From JBFHQE01 sp041592335 (GTDB lineage: Bacteria; Pseudomonadota; Gammaproteobacteria; Thiohalobacterales; Thiohalobacteraceae), in assembly GCA_041592335.1 (NCBI GenBank), contig JBFHQE010000011.1, forward strand, positions 1-64,000: a stretch of 64,000 bases of DNA. The letters are read 5' to 3'. The position numbers and the translations under genes are program-made. The notes beneath the pieces are model-generated. The model was not told where the DNA came from, made no database searches, and was given only the letters and a program-made list of their open reading frames with translations. Of the stretch, positions 21,972-30,946 are shown piece after piece; the stretch's first letter is position 1, and the number at the start of each line of letters is the position of its first letter.

Positions 21972-24842
21972 GTGACAGATTTTATTCCCGGCCAGCGCTG
22001 GATCAGCGTGGCCGATTTACAACTTGGCTTGGGCACCGTCAAACAGGTCGATTTCAGGACTGTCACCCTGCTATTCCTGGCTACCGGCGACATCCGGACA
22101 TACGCCAAGCAAAGCGCACCCTTAACCCGCGTCACCTTTTCGCCCGGCGACAACATCCGGAGTCTCGAAGGGCTCTCGGTAACCGTCGAATCGGTGCAGG
22201 ACGAAGCAGGACTACTGGTCTACCGGGGCATCGATCCGGACGGCAATTCAGTCACCCTTGCCGAAGGCGATCTTGACAGTCAACTTACCCTCAACCGTCC
22301 GGCAGAACGCCTGTTTACCGCGCAGATCGATCATCCCAAATGGTTTGAGCTGCGCTACCAGACCCTGCAACACCAAAGCCAGTGCGCACAATTCGAACTG
22401 CAGGGGCTCACCGGCGTGCGCACCAGTCTGATTCCTCACCAGCTCTACATCGCCCATGAAGTCGCCAACCGTTATGCGCCTCGAGTATTGCTTGCCGATG
22501 AAGTCGGGCTTGGAAAAACCATTGAAGCGGGATTGATCCTGCATCAGCAATTGCTGACGGAACGCGCGCAGCGCGTGCTGATTATTGTCCCGGAAAGCCT
22601 GGTGCATCAGTGGCTGGTGGAAATGCTGCGCCGCTTCAACCTGCAGTTCAGCATCTTCGACGAGGAACGTTGTGCATCGCTGGCGGAAAGCAGCGAGGAA
22701 AACCCATTTTACTCTGAACAACTGGTGCTCTGCAGCCTGGAATTCATCAGCACGCACCCGGAACGTTTCAAGCAGGCGCTGGTCGGCGACTGGGACCTGC
22801 TCGTGGTTGATGAAGCGCATCACCTGCAATGGTCGCCCGAGGGCGCCAGCCTTGAATACGAATTGATTGAGCTGCTTGCCGCCGAGACCAAGGGCGTGTT
22901 GCTGCTTACCGCCACGCCCGAGCAACTGGGCAAGGCGAGTCATTTTGCCCGCCTGCGCTTGCTGGACCCGGATCGTTTTCCGGATTTCGACCAGTTTGTC
23001 GCCGAGGAGCAGGCTTATGAACCTATCGCCAATGCCGTCGAAGACCTGTTCAATGGCAAGGATCTGAATGAGGCTGACTGCAATTTATTGCGCTCCACGC
23101 TGGAGGAAGGCGATAACCAGGCTTACCTGGATACACTCTCTGACCCACAGACATCAGCCGAAACGAAAACCCGGGCAAGACAACGTCTCATCGATCACTT
23201 GCTCGATCGTCATGGCACCGGACGCGTGCTGTTCCGCAACACGCGCGCCGCCATCCAGGGGTTTCCGTCTCGTCAGCTGCATGCCTATGCACTCCCTCAA
23301 CCGGATCAATACGCAGACCTCGACGATCAGGATCCGTCGACCCTGCTAACACCCGAGGTTCTTTACGAGCGGAAGACGCAACGTCTGGACTGGATTAAAT
23401 TTGACCCCCGTATCGACTGGCTTATAAATCAACTTAAAAGTCTCAAACCCGAGAAAGTGCTGGTCATCGCCAATCGTGCGGATACGGCCATTGATATCGC
23501 GGAAGAGTTGCGTACTAAAGCCGGTATCCATGCGGCACTGTTCCACGAACACCTTTCCCTGGTTGAACGCGATCGCGCCGCGGCCTATTTCGCCGACCGG
23601 GAGTTCGGCAGCCAGGCACTGGTTTGTTCCGAAATCGGCAGCGAAGGTCGCAACTTCCAGTTTGCGCATCACCTGGTATTTTTTGATCTGCCATTCAATC
23701 CCGACCTGCTGGAGCAGCGAATCGGTCGCCTCGATCGTATTGGCCAGACCGACACCATACAGATACATGTGCCCTATCTCGAGGGCAGCGCCCAGGAAAC
23801 CCTGCTGCAGTGGTATCACCAGGGCTTAAGCGCCTTTGAACACACCTGCCCAACCGGTCATACCGTTTTCAGTACGCTGCGGGAACGCCTTGAATCCGCG
23901 TTAACAGGTAAAGCTTCGCGCGAAGACATTGCCGCCCTGGTCGACGATGCGCAGCAACAGCACAAGGCATTGACCGAATCGCTGCAGCGTGGCCGCGACC
24001 GGTTACTGGAATACAACTCCTGCCGCACCCAGGTCGCGGAACAGCTACGGCAACAGGCACAGGCCGACGATGAAACATCCAGCCTCTGGCCCTACCTGGA
24101 AACCCTGTTTGACTGTTACGGCATCGAAAGCGAAATACACGCTGAACAGAGTCACATCATCCGCCCGGGCGATCATATGCACAGCGGCGGCTTTCCGGGG
24201 TTGCTGGAAGGCGGTATGACCATCACCTGCGATCGCGCGACCGCGCTGTCGAATGAAGACATGCACTTCCTGACCTGGGAACACCCGCTGGTACGGGGCG
24301 CCATGGAGATGGTGACCAGCCACGAACAGGGCAACACTTCGATGGTGATGATCAAGGCGGCTAATATCAAACCCGGCAGCCTGATGCTTGAGTGTTTATA
24401 TGTACTGGAAAGTGTTGCCAGCGAGCATCTGCAGACCCTACGCTACCTGCCACCCGTGACAATCCGCCTGCTGATCGACCAGAAGGGCAATAATTTTGCC
24501 GACGCATTGCCCCATGAAGCCCTCTCCCGAGCCCGGCAGAAAATCGAAAAAGACGTGGCGAAAAAAGTGATCCAGGGCTATGGCGACGAGTTGCGCCGCA
24601 TGCTCAAGCTCAGTGACGAGCTGGCCCAGCAGCAAACCCCTGCCCTGCTGCAAACCGCACGGGACAAGTCCACCCGCTTACTGCAACAGGAAATCCATCG
24701 CCTTCAGGCCCTGAGCCGAATCAACGCCAACGTTCGCGATGAAGAAATCGCCTACTTCACCACCCAGCTGGCGGCACTCGATCAGGCGCTGGCGGCAACC
24801 AATCCACGTCTGGACGCCGTCCGGGTGATTGTGACGACTTAA
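21972..24842 (+). CDS. rapA: RNA polymerase-associated ATPase RapA (SWI2/SNF2 family)
   Basis: Binds core RNA polymerase and promotes its recycling after termination. 956 residues from a GTG start. N-terminal tandem Tudor-like domain opens FIPGQRWISVADLQLGLGTV. Helicase lobe 1 has Walker A DEVGLGKTIEAG at 176-187 and DEAH at 280-283. Lobe 2 shows SEIGSEGRNFQFAHHLVFFD and the RIGRLDRIGQ arginine-finger motif. The C-terminal RapA-specific domains follow. Length agrees with E. coli RapA (968). A 46-base gap separates it from the M23 gene. Confidence 0.97.
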   Translation: MTDFIPGQRWISVADLQLGLGTVKQVDFRTVTLLFLATGDIRTYAKQSAPLTRVTFSPGDNIRSLEGLSVTVESVQDEAGLLVYRGIDPDGNSVTLAEGDLDSQLTLNRPAERLFTAQIDHPKWFELRYQTLQHQSQCAQFELQGLTGVRTSLIPHQLYIAHEVANRYAPRVLLADEVGLGKTIEAGLILHQQLLTERAQRVLIIVPESLVHQWLVEMLRRFNLQFSIFDEERCASLAESSEENPFYSEQLVLCSLEFISTHPERFKQALVGDWDLLVVDEAHHLQWSPEGASLEYELIELLAAETKGVLLLTATPEQLGKASHFARLRLLDPDRFPDFDQFVAEEQAYEPIANAVEDLFNGKDLNEADCNLLRSTLEEGDNQAYLDTLSDPQTSAETKTRARQRLIDHLLDRHGTGRVLFRNTRAAIQGFPSRQLHAYALPQPDQYADLDDQDPSTLLTPEVLYERKTQRLDWIKFDPRIDWLINQLKSLKPEKVLVIANRADTAIDIAEELRTKAGIHAALFHEHLSLVERDRAAAYFADREFGSQALVCSEIGSEGRNFQFAHHLVFFDLPFNPDLLEQRIGRLDRIGQTDTIQIHVPYLEGSAQETLLQWYHQGLSAFEHTCPTGHTVFSTLRERLESALTGKASREDIAALVDDAQQQHKALTESLQRGRDRLLEYNSCRTQVAEQLRQQAQADDETSSLWPYLETLFDCYGIESEIHAEQSHIIRPGDHMHSGGFPGLLEGGMTITCDRATALSNEDMHFLTWEHPLVRGAMEMVTSHEQGNTSMVMIKAANIKPGSLMLECLYVLESVASEHLQTLRYLPPVTIRLLIDQKGNNFADALPHEALSRARQKIEKDVAKKVIQGYGDELRRMLKLSDELAQQQTPALLQTARDKSTRLLQQEIHRLQALSRINANVRDEEIAYFTTQLAALDQALAATNPRLDAVRVIVTT

Positions 24843-24946
24843 TACTGGCAACCAGACCGGATTGCTGATAATTTCTCCCAAAAGTCGCGCTAAGACGTTA
24901 AAAGATTTAAGATTCCACCAACAATCGCCGCTATGCACTGAGAATT

Positions 24947-24974
24947 ACGACAACCCCGGCGCGGACTCTATACT
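24947..24974 (+). promoter_or_regulatory. possible sigma-70 promoter of the FHA-PilZ gene
   Basis: ACGACA (24947-24952), 16-base spacer, TATACT (24969-24974), 33 bases upstream of the start codon. Four of six and five of six matches to consensus; moderate support only. The ribosome site AAAAGGAG lies six bases before the ATG at 25008. Confidence 0.5.
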
Positions 24975-25007
24975 GGCACCAGACAGCGCCACCCAAAAGG
25001 AGCCCTG

Positions 25008-25991
25008 ATGGCAAAACTGACGCTCTCATTCAAGGACAGAAAGCTGAAGCTGTTTGCTCTGGAAAATCGTCCCATGCGCATTGGCCGCGCCGAGGACTGT
25101 GAAATCCGCATCGACAGCCTGGCGGTCGAAGAGCATCATGCAACCATCGAACCGCATGAGCAGGGGTTTCGGATTACACCAACGGCCCCGATTGAATCAC
25201 TGACGATTAATCATCAGGCGACCAATGAACACCTGCTTGAAGATGGCGATCACATTCAGGTCGGCAAGCACACCCTGCTGTTTGACGCGGATAATGCCCT
25301 GCACGAGTCCACCAGTGGCATCGCCGTGCGGCCGCGCCAGGCGACTGGCTGGCTGCAAATCATGAGTGGCTCCCACCTCGGCCGCACCATCCGCCTGGAC
25401 CGCAGCATGACCCGCGTCGGCAAGTCGGGCAAGGCCAGTGCCGTGATCGCGCGGCGCGACAACGGTTATTACATTTCCCATCTGGAAGGCGACACCCCGC
25501 CGAAACTGAACAAGCAATCCATCGGTGAAAGCAGTGCGCTTATGAAAGATGGCGACCAGATTGATATCCAGGGTCTGATTCTGCATTTCTTCCTGGATTC
25601 GGCCGAAAGCGCCGGTGCGCCCGAGCCTGTGCCTAGCGAGGAAAAGGCGCAACGCCGCTTTACCCGCATTCCCTTCGAGGCTCAAGTCACCCTGCGCAGC
25701 GAACAAGCCAGTTGGGAAAGCGACCTGATCGATTTATCGCTCAAGGGCGCATTGATCAAGCGCCCTGAAAACTGGGATGCGGATCCGGATCAGGAATATG
25801 TGCTGTCACTGAAACTGGATAACGAGGTTGCCATCGCCATGGATGTCACCATCGCCCATGTCGGACAGGAGCAGATCGGGTTGAACTGCAAGGATATCGA
25901 TGTCGACAGCATTACGCATCTGCGTCGGCTGGTGGAACTCAATCTGGGTGATGCGCAATTGCTGGAACGTGAACTGGCGCAGTTAGGTTGA
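25008..25991 (+). CDS. FHA-FHA-PilZ domain protein
   Basis: A 327-residue cytoplasmic protein joining phosphothreonine-type and cyclic-di-GMP binding modules. FHA domain 1 (about 1-97) has the signature IGRAEDCEIRI...EEHHATI with Ile-Gly-Arg at 25-27 and His44. A second FHA-like fold (about 112-197) keeps TRVGKSGKASAVI and NGYYISHLEG but lacks a clear Ser-x-x-His, so its phosphopeptide binding is doubtful. The PilZ domain (about 214-320) has both c-di-GMP motifs: RRFTR at 216-220 and DLSLKG at 242-247. The gene is monocistronic by spacing. A c-di-GMP receptor role is inferred from the intact PilZ motifs; the partner is unknown. Confidence 0.88.
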   Translation: MAKLTLSFKDRKLKLFALENRPMRIGRAEDCEIRIDSLAVEEHHATIEPHEQGFRITPTAPIESLTINHQATNEHLLEDGDHIQVGKHTLLFDADNALHESTSGIAVRPRQATGWLQIMSGSHLGRTIRLDRSMTRVGKSGKASAVIARRDNGYYISHLEGDTPPKLNKQSIGESSALMKDGDQIDIQGLILHFFLDSAESAGAPEPVPSEEKAQRRFTRIPFEAQVTLRSEQASWESDLIDLSLKGALIKRPENWDADPDQEYVLSLKLDNEVAIAMDVTIAHVGQEQIGLNCKDIDVDSITHLRRLVELNLGDAQLLERELAQLG

Positions 25992-26005
25992 CTTAACCCG
26001 CACCC

Positions 26006-26078
26006 GATCAGTCGAAGGGTGTTTTTTCGAGCGACTCAAAGTCTTTTGGAGCGAGATAAAAACTAACCAAGACTGATC
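26006..26078. repeat. long-hairpin repeat, copy B (between convergent genes)
   Basis: A 73-bp relative of the element at 3800-3875. Outer arms GATCAGTC (26006-26013) and GACTGATC (26071-26078) pair perfectly. Inside, GGGTGTTTTTT faces AAAAACTAACC, around a centre CGAGCGACTC...TTTTGGAGCGAG. It lies between the FHA-PilZ gene (plus) and radA (minus). About 50 of roughly 74 positions match copy A by eye, with the centre best conserved. Confidence 0.8.
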
Positions 26079-26088
26079 CTTGTTAGTA

Positions 26089-27453
26089 TTAGTACACGTC
26101 TATTACGTCACTCAACCTCTTCGCCGCAATAATCTTCATACCCTCAATCTCACCGCTTTTCGGCGCATTCGAAAACGGCACGATTGCCTGCTTGAAACCA
26201 TGCTTGGCCGCTTCTTTCAGACGCTCCTGGCCGTTCGGCACCGGCCGGATTTCACCCGCCAGCCCAACCTCGCCAAAAGCAATCAGGTCAGTAGGCAATA
26301 CCTTGTCACGAAAACTCGATAACACCGCGAGTATCACGGACAGATCCGCCGCAGTCTCGCTGACGCGCACACCACCGACGACATTCACAAACACATCCTG
26401 GTCACCCACCGCGATACCACCATGGCGATGCAGCACCGCCAGCAGCATCGACAGCCGGTTCTGTTCCAGTCCCAGTGTCACCCGGCGTGGATTGGACAAA
26501 TGACTGTCCGCGACCAGTGCCTGCACCTCGACCAGCATGGGACGCGTACCTTCGCGTGTCACCATGATCACACTGCCGGTAACCGGTTCATCGTGGCGTG
26601 AAAGGAATATTGCCGAGGGATTGGTCACTTCCTTCAGGCCGCGATCATCCATGGCAAACACACCCAGCTCGTTGATCGCGCCAAAGCGATTCTTGATGGC
26701 GCGAATGACACGATAGCGTCCACCGGGATCGCCCTCGAAATAGAGCACGGTATCGACCATATGCTCCAGCACGCGTGGGCCCGCCAGTGTGCCTTCCTTG
26801 GTGACATGCCCGACCAGGAACAGCGCCGTGCCGGTCTGCTTGGCAAACCGCACCAGCTGCGCGGCGCTCTCGCGCACCTGCGCCACCGAACCCGGCGCCG
26901 ATTGCAGCACCTCGGTGTAGAGCGTCTGAATCGAATCGACCACCAGCACCTCTGGTTTGAGTTGCTGCGCCATGGCAAGAATCGGCTCTACCCCGGTTTC
27001 CGCCAGTAATTCCATATTCGCATCGGCAAAGCCCAGGCGTTGCGCACGTAGCGAAACCTGCTCGGGCGACTCTTCGCCTGTGACGTACAGGGTTTTGCGC
27101 TCACTCGACAAACTCGCCATGGCCTGTAGCAGCAGGGTCGATTTGCCGATACCGGGATCGCCCCCGATCAGCACTACCCCGCCATCGACCAGACCGCCAC
27201 CCAGTACGCGGTCCAGCTCGCCAATGCCAGTTGATGAACGCACCGCGCTTTCGGGCGTGATATCGCGCAGGGCACGTACCTGGGTTTCCACTTCCCCGGC
27301 ATAACCGCTGAAGCGCGGGTTTTTCGGCGAAGTCGAAGCCGCGATGGATTCGACCAGGGTGTTCCAGGCACCGCAATCACCGCACTGGCCGCTCCACTTG
27401 GGGTGCTGGCTGCCGCAATGACTGCAGGCGTAAAGAATTTTTGCTTTGGCCAA
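26089..27453 (-). CDS. radA: DNA repair protein RadA
   Basis: RecA-like DnaB-type helicase that drives branch migration in recombinational repair. 454 residues. Zinc finger with Cys10, Cys13, Cys24 and Cys27 (YACSHCGSQHPKWSGQCGDC), Walker A GGDPGIGKST at 97-106, the RadA-specific KNRFGAINELG near residue 257, and a C-terminal Lon-protease-like domain (about 285-454). Complete. A TATAAT hexamer lies at 27493-27498 on the minus strand, 39 bases upstream, without a good -35. Confidence 0.97.
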   Translation of the reverse strand: MAKAKILYACSHCGSQHPKWSGQCGDCGAWNTLVESIAASTSPKNPRFSGYAGEVETQVRALRDITPESAVRSSTGIGELDRVLGGGLVDGGVVLIGGDPGIGKSTLLLQAMASLSSERKTLYVTGEESPEQVSLRAQRLGFADANMELLAETGVEPILAMAQQLKPEVLVVDSIQTLYTEVLQSAPGSVAQVRESAAQLVRFAKQTGTALFLVGHVTKEGTLAGPRVLEHMVDTVLYFEGDPGGRYRVIRAIKNRFGAINELGVFAMDDRGLKEVTNPSAIFLSRHDEPVTGSVIMVTREGTRPMLVEVQALVADSHLSNPRRVTLGLEQNRLSMLLAVLHRHGGIAVGDQDVFVNVVGGVRVSETAADLSVILAVLSSFRDKVLPTDLIAFGEVGLAGEIRPVPNGQERLKEAAKHGFKQAIVPFSNAPKSGEIEGMKIIAAKRLSDVIDVY

Positions 27454-27540
27454 TGGCGTGTCTCGACGGTTAACGAATAGGTAGAGCGCGCCATTATAAC
27501 GAAAGGAACAGCGCGCTTGCGCGCGCTGTGTGGATGAAAT

Positions 27541-27636
27541 TCAGAATACCGTGGTTTCGATGCCGGAGAGGAGAAAGATGGTTATCAATACAACCAGGCT
27601 TATGATTTCCGGTGCCGTCAAGGGTTCGATTTTCAC
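27541..27636 (-). CDS. putative 31-residue single-span membrane protein
   Basis: A short frame read directly from the minus strand: GTG start at 27634-27636, TGA stop at 27541-27543. The product begins MKIEPLTAPE, has one hydrophobic helix (IISLVVLITIFLLSG) and ends IETTVF. A near-perfect ribosome site AGGAGG sits five to six bases before the GTG, the strongest argument that it is translated. It lies between alr and radA on their strand, downstream of a probable alr terminator. A hairpin (CAGCGCGC/GCGCGCTG, 27509-27528) follows the stop codon. I know no family for it; function unknown. Confidence 0.6.
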   Translation of the reverse strand: MKIEPLTAPEIISLVVLITIFLLSGIETTVF

Positions 27637-27707
27637 GCCAACCTCCTGCTTGCGCAGTATGGGTTCAGCAATTGAGCAGCAATGCCCGTACCAGAATTCA
27701 GCAGCTA

Positions 27708-27740
27708 ATAAAAACAGGGGCTTGTAATGACATCACAAGC
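27708..27740 (-). terminator. probable terminator after alr
   Basis: Minus strand: GCTTGTGATGTCATTACAAGC, a symmetrical hairpin, followed by CCCTG and TTTTTATT. The T-run is five bases away from the stem, so efficiency is uncertain. It lies 108 bases past the alr stop codon and would separate alr from the small membrane ORF and radA. Confidence 0.6.
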
Positions 27741-27848
27741 GCTGTGTAAACATGGCTGACGAGTGCATCCTGATGATCAATTCATCGGGCCACTCACAAC
27801 CGGCGTGAAATGAACCGCTTGGCATGCAAAAGATAAGTGAAATCTGGC

Positions 27849-28973
27849 TTAGCAGCCGACGTTAACCGTGCCGACAGTGTCGGGCGGTAATACGACTTCG
27901 CCGTGGGTCTGAATGCGTACCCGCGGTGCCACGCTACACACCAGTTCATAGGGGATAGTAGTGGCATGGCGCGCCACTTCTTCAACTGGCAGCCCCTTGC
28001 CCCACAACACGACCTCGTCACCGATCACGGCATCCGGCACGCCGCGCAGGTCGAGTGAAATCATATCCATGGACACCCGGCCAATGAGTTGCGCGCGATG
28101 ACCGTTGACCAGCACCGGCGTACCGGTTTCCGCGTGACGCGGATAACCATCGCCATAACCCACGGCCGCCACGCCAACGCGCATCGGCTCCGGACAGGTC
28201 CAGGTTGCGCCATAACCGATCTCGGAACCGGCCGGCAGGTCGCGCACCGAGATCAACTTGGTGCGCAAGGTCATGGCCGGTTTCAGGCCCAGCTGTTCAC
28301 CGGTCGTTTCCGGGAAAGGCGAGATTCCGTACAACATCAAACCGGGGCGTACCCAGTTGAGATGGGTTTCCTGCCAGCCGAGCAGACCACCCGAGTTGGC
28401 CAGAGTTTTATCCAGCGACGATGCCGCCGTTTGCTGTTGGAACAAGGCCAGCTGATTGGCCGTGTGTATATCCTCACGCGAATCCGCACAGGCCAGATGC
28501 GACATCAGGCCGACCGATGCCACCTGCGGCAGCTGTTCCAGTTTCTTCTGCCATTCAGCGGCCTCATCAAGCTGGAAGCCTAGGCGATGCATGCCGGTAT
28601 CAATTTTCAACCAGACATCGACCGGCTGCGGCAATTCGCTTTTGGCGAGTGCTTCAATCTGCCAGGGATGATGCAAGGTCAGCGTCAATTGTTCCTGGCT
28701 GATGGTGAGCAGCTCATCCGGCTCGAAAAAACCTTCCAGCAGGGTGACGGGTTTGTCCACGCCCGCTTCGCGAATCACCAGTGCCTCTTCGAGACAGGCG
28801 ACACCAAAGCCATCGGCATCGGTCAGACTCTGCACCACACGTTCCAGGCCATGCCCATAGGCATTGGCCTTGACCACCGCCATGATGCGACTGTTTGGCG
28901 CTGCCTGACGCGCGACGGCCAGGTTGTGCCGCAGCGCATCGAAATCGATTTCCGCACGAGTTGGTCGAGCCAT
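27849..28973 (-). CDS. alr: alanine racemase
   Basis: PLP enzyme that makes D-alanine for peptidoglycan. 374 residues. The PLP lysine is Lys35 in AVVKANAYGHG, and the second catalytic base is the Tyr of SEIGYGATW in the C-terminal domain. RPGLMLYGISPF and GYGDGYPR blocks are also standard, as is VSMDMISLDL with the Met-Asp-Met turn. The ATG overlaps the dnaB stop by one base (TAATG), so the two are translationally coupled, a common dnaB-alr pairing. Confidence 0.97.
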   Translation of the reverse strand: MARPTRAEIDFDALRHNLAVARQAAPNSRIMAVVKANAYGHGLERVVQSLTDADGFGVACLEEALVIREAGVDKPVTLLEGFFEPDELLTISQEQLTLTLHHPWQIEALAKSELPQPVDVWLKIDTGMHRLGFQLDEAAEWQKKLEQLPQVASVGLMSHLACADSREDIHTANQLALFQQQTAASSLDKTLANSGGLLGWQETHLNWVRPGLMLYGISPFPETTGEQLGLKPAMTLRTKLISVRDLPAGSEIGYGATWTCPEPMRVGVAAVGYGDGYPRHAETGTPVLVNGHRAQLIGRVSMDMISLDLRGVPDAVIGDEVVLWGKGLPVEEVARHATTIPYELVCSVAPRVRIQTHGEVVLPPDTVGTVNVGC

Positions 28974-30388
28974 TAGAAAGCCTCTCCGCCACCAAAGTCA
29001 TTGCTGAATGACTCAGGCATAAAGTTTTCAAACCGGGTGTACTTGCCGAGGAAGGTCAGTCGGCAGGTGCCAATCGGACCGTTACGCTGCTTGCCGATAA
29101 TGATTTCCGCCGTGCCCTTGTCAGGACTGTCCTCGTTATAGACCTCATCGCGATAAATGAACACGATCATATCGGCGTCCTGTTCGATCGCGCCCGATTC
29201 ACGCAGGTCGGACATAACCGGCCGTTTGTTGGGACGTTGTTCAAGACTACGGTTCAACTGTGACAACGCGATGACCGGCACATGCAGCTCCTTTGCCAGC
29301 GCTTTCAGTGAACGCGAGATATCCGAGATTTCCTGCGCGCGGTTATCACCGGCGCCGGGCGACTGCATCAGTTGGAGATAATCAAGAACAATCATACCCA
29401 GACCATGCTCACGCTTGATGCGGCGTGCACGGGCACGCACTTCCGTCGGCGTGAGCGCGGGCGTGTCATCGATAAACAAAGGGGCTTCCGCGAGAATACT
29501 CACAGCGGACGTTAAGCGAGGCCAATCGTCATCGTCCAGCTTGCCGGTACGCACCTTGTGCTGATCGATACGTCCCAGCGAAGACATCATACGCATTGCT
29601 AGCTGCTCGCCCGGCATTTCCATACTGAAAACGGCCACCGGCGAACGGTTCTTGATCGCGGCGTGTTCGGCCAGGTTCATTGCAAAGGTGGTCTTCCCCA
29701 TGGAAGGACGGCCGGCAATGATGACTAGGTCGGAGGGCTGCAGACCAGCGGTCTTGTCATCAAAATCATGAAAGCCGGAGGGTATACCGGTAATGGGATC
29801 ATCCAGCTGGAACAGGTGATCGATGCGGTCGACCGCCCGGGTCAACAGATCCTTGATGGGCGTAAATCCCTGGCGCCCGTCACGGCCCTGCTCGGCAATG
29901 CGAAATACCTGCTGCTCGGCATAGTCTAGTAACTCATTCGCCTTGCGACCCTCGGGCTGATAAGCGGCGTTGGCGATATCCGTGCCCACGCGCACCATCT
30001 GCCGCAGCACCGAATGTTCGCGCACGATATCCGAGTAGGCCTGGATATTCGCCGCGCTCGGCGTATTGCGCGCCAGCTCACCCAGATAGGCCATGCCTCC
30101 GGCTTCATCGAGTTGCTGACTGTTTTGCAGCGCCTGCGATACGGTCACGACGTCGATTGGTTTGTTTTCCGCGGCGAGATCACGCAGGGCGCGAAAGATC
30201 AGACGATGATCGCGGCGATAGAAATCTGCCTCGGAAACCCGGTCGGCGACCTTGTCCCAGGCCTCGTTGTCGAGCATCAGACCGCCCAGCACCGCCTGCT
30301 CGGCGGACAGGGAATGCGGGGGCATTTTCAACACTTCGGAAGGAGAAGTATCGACGGGAAAATCAGTGGCGGGTAGATAATCTGGCAT
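28973..30388 (-). CDS. dnaB: replicative DNA helicase
   Basis: Hexameric 5'-3' helicase at the replication fork. 471 residues from the ATG at 30386-30388; another ATG seven codons upstream is possible but abuts the rplI terminator hairpin. N-terminal domain begins MPPHSLSAEQAVLGGLMLD after a 20-residue leader, as in E. coli. The RecA-like domain carries Walker A GRPSMGKTT, then FSMEMPGEQLAMRMM, LGMIVLDYLQLM (Walker B) and the DLRESGAIEQDADMI arginine-finger region. No intein is present. Confidence 0.97.
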   Translation of the reverse strand: MPDYLPATDFPVDTSPSEVLKMPPHSLSAEQAVLGGLMLDNEAWDKVADRVSEADFYRRDHRLIFRALRDLAAENKPIDVVTVSQALQNSQQLDEAGGMAYLGELARNTPSAANIQAYSDIVREHSVLRQMVRVGTDIANAAYQPEGRKANELLDYAEQQVFRIAEQGRDGRQGFTPIKDLLTRAVDRIDHLFQLDDPITGIPSGFHDFDDKTAGLQPSDLVIIAGRPSMGKTTFAMNLAEHAAIKNRSPVAVFSMEMPGEQLAMRMMSSLGRIDQHKVRTGKLDDDDWPRLTSAVSILAEAPLFIDDTPALTPTEVRARARRIKREHGLGMIVLDYLQLMQSPGAGDNRAQEISDISRSLKALAKELHVPVIALSQLNRSLEQRPNKRPVMSDLRESGAIEQDADMIVFIYRDEVYNEDSPDKGTAEIIIGKQRNGPIGTCRLTFLGKYTRFENFMPESFSNDFGGGEAF

Positions 30389-30407
30389 TGCTGGAGAATA
30401 CCATAAC

Positions 30408-30437
30408 AAAACGCCCGAGAGGGTCCCTCTCGGGCGT
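30408..30437 (-). terminator. Rho-independent terminator of the rpsF-rplI operon
   Basis: Perfect twelve-pair stem ACGCCCGAGAGG / CCTCTCGGGCGT around a three-base loop (30411-30437). On the minus strand it runs into TTTTGTTATGG. The short T-tract makes partial read-through into dnaB plausible. Confidence 0.8.
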
Positions 30438-30460
30438 CAGTGAACACTCATGCAGCTGGA

Positions 30461-30907
30461 TTATTCAGCTTCGATGGTCAGCGTAATGGTCGCATCCACA
30501 TCGCTATGTAAATGAATTTGCACTTCAAATTCACCCAGCATGCGGAAAGGACCTTCCGGCAGACGCACTTCGTTGCGTTCGATTTCCTGACCGGCGTCTG
30601 TCACTGCCTTGGCAATGTCGCCAGTACCGATGGAACCGAACAACTTGCCTTCATCGCCAGCGCGGGCCGCAATTGTAACCTGCAGGCCATTCAGGCTTTC
30701 GGCACGCTTTTCGGCGGCAGCCAGCGCTTCCGCGGCAGCCTTTTCCAGTTCGGCGCGACGCGCTTCAAACGCGGCAATATTTTCTTCCGTTGCCGCTGTC
30801 GCCTTGCCCTGCGGAAGCAGGAAATTGCGGCCAAAACCAGGCTTAACCTTGACCTTGTCACCCAGGCTACCCAGATTCGCAACCTTTTCTAACAGGATAA
30901 CTTCCAT
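30461..30907 (-). CDS. rplI: 50S ribosomal protein L9
   Basis: Binds 23S rRNA with its N-terminal domain and helps keep frame. 148 residues, the normal length. The start MEVILLEKVANLGSLGDKVKVKPGFGRNFLLPQGKA is the L9 signature (here partly quoted by its key words: VANLG, GDKV, GFGRNFL). A long connecting helix rich in Ala/Glu/Lys (about 40-75) leads to the C-terminal domain ending TLTIEAE. Last gene of the rpsF operon. Confidence 0.97.
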   Translation of the reverse strand: MEVILLEKVANLGSLGDKVKVKPGFGRNFLLPQGKATAATEENIAAFEARRAELEKAAAEALAAAEKRAESLNGLQVTIAARAGDEGKLFGSIGTGDIAKAVTDAGQEIERNEVRLPEGPFRMLGEFEVQIHLHSDVDATITLTIEAE

Positions 30908-30946
30908 ACCGTGTTACCTCTTTCTCGTAAACCAATGAACGGCTGA

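Noticed and set aside
27530..27727. 65-codon plus-strand frame between radA and alr
   Set aside because: It covers the minus-strand 31-codon ORF, has no ribosome site, and its product has no hydrophobic or domain features.
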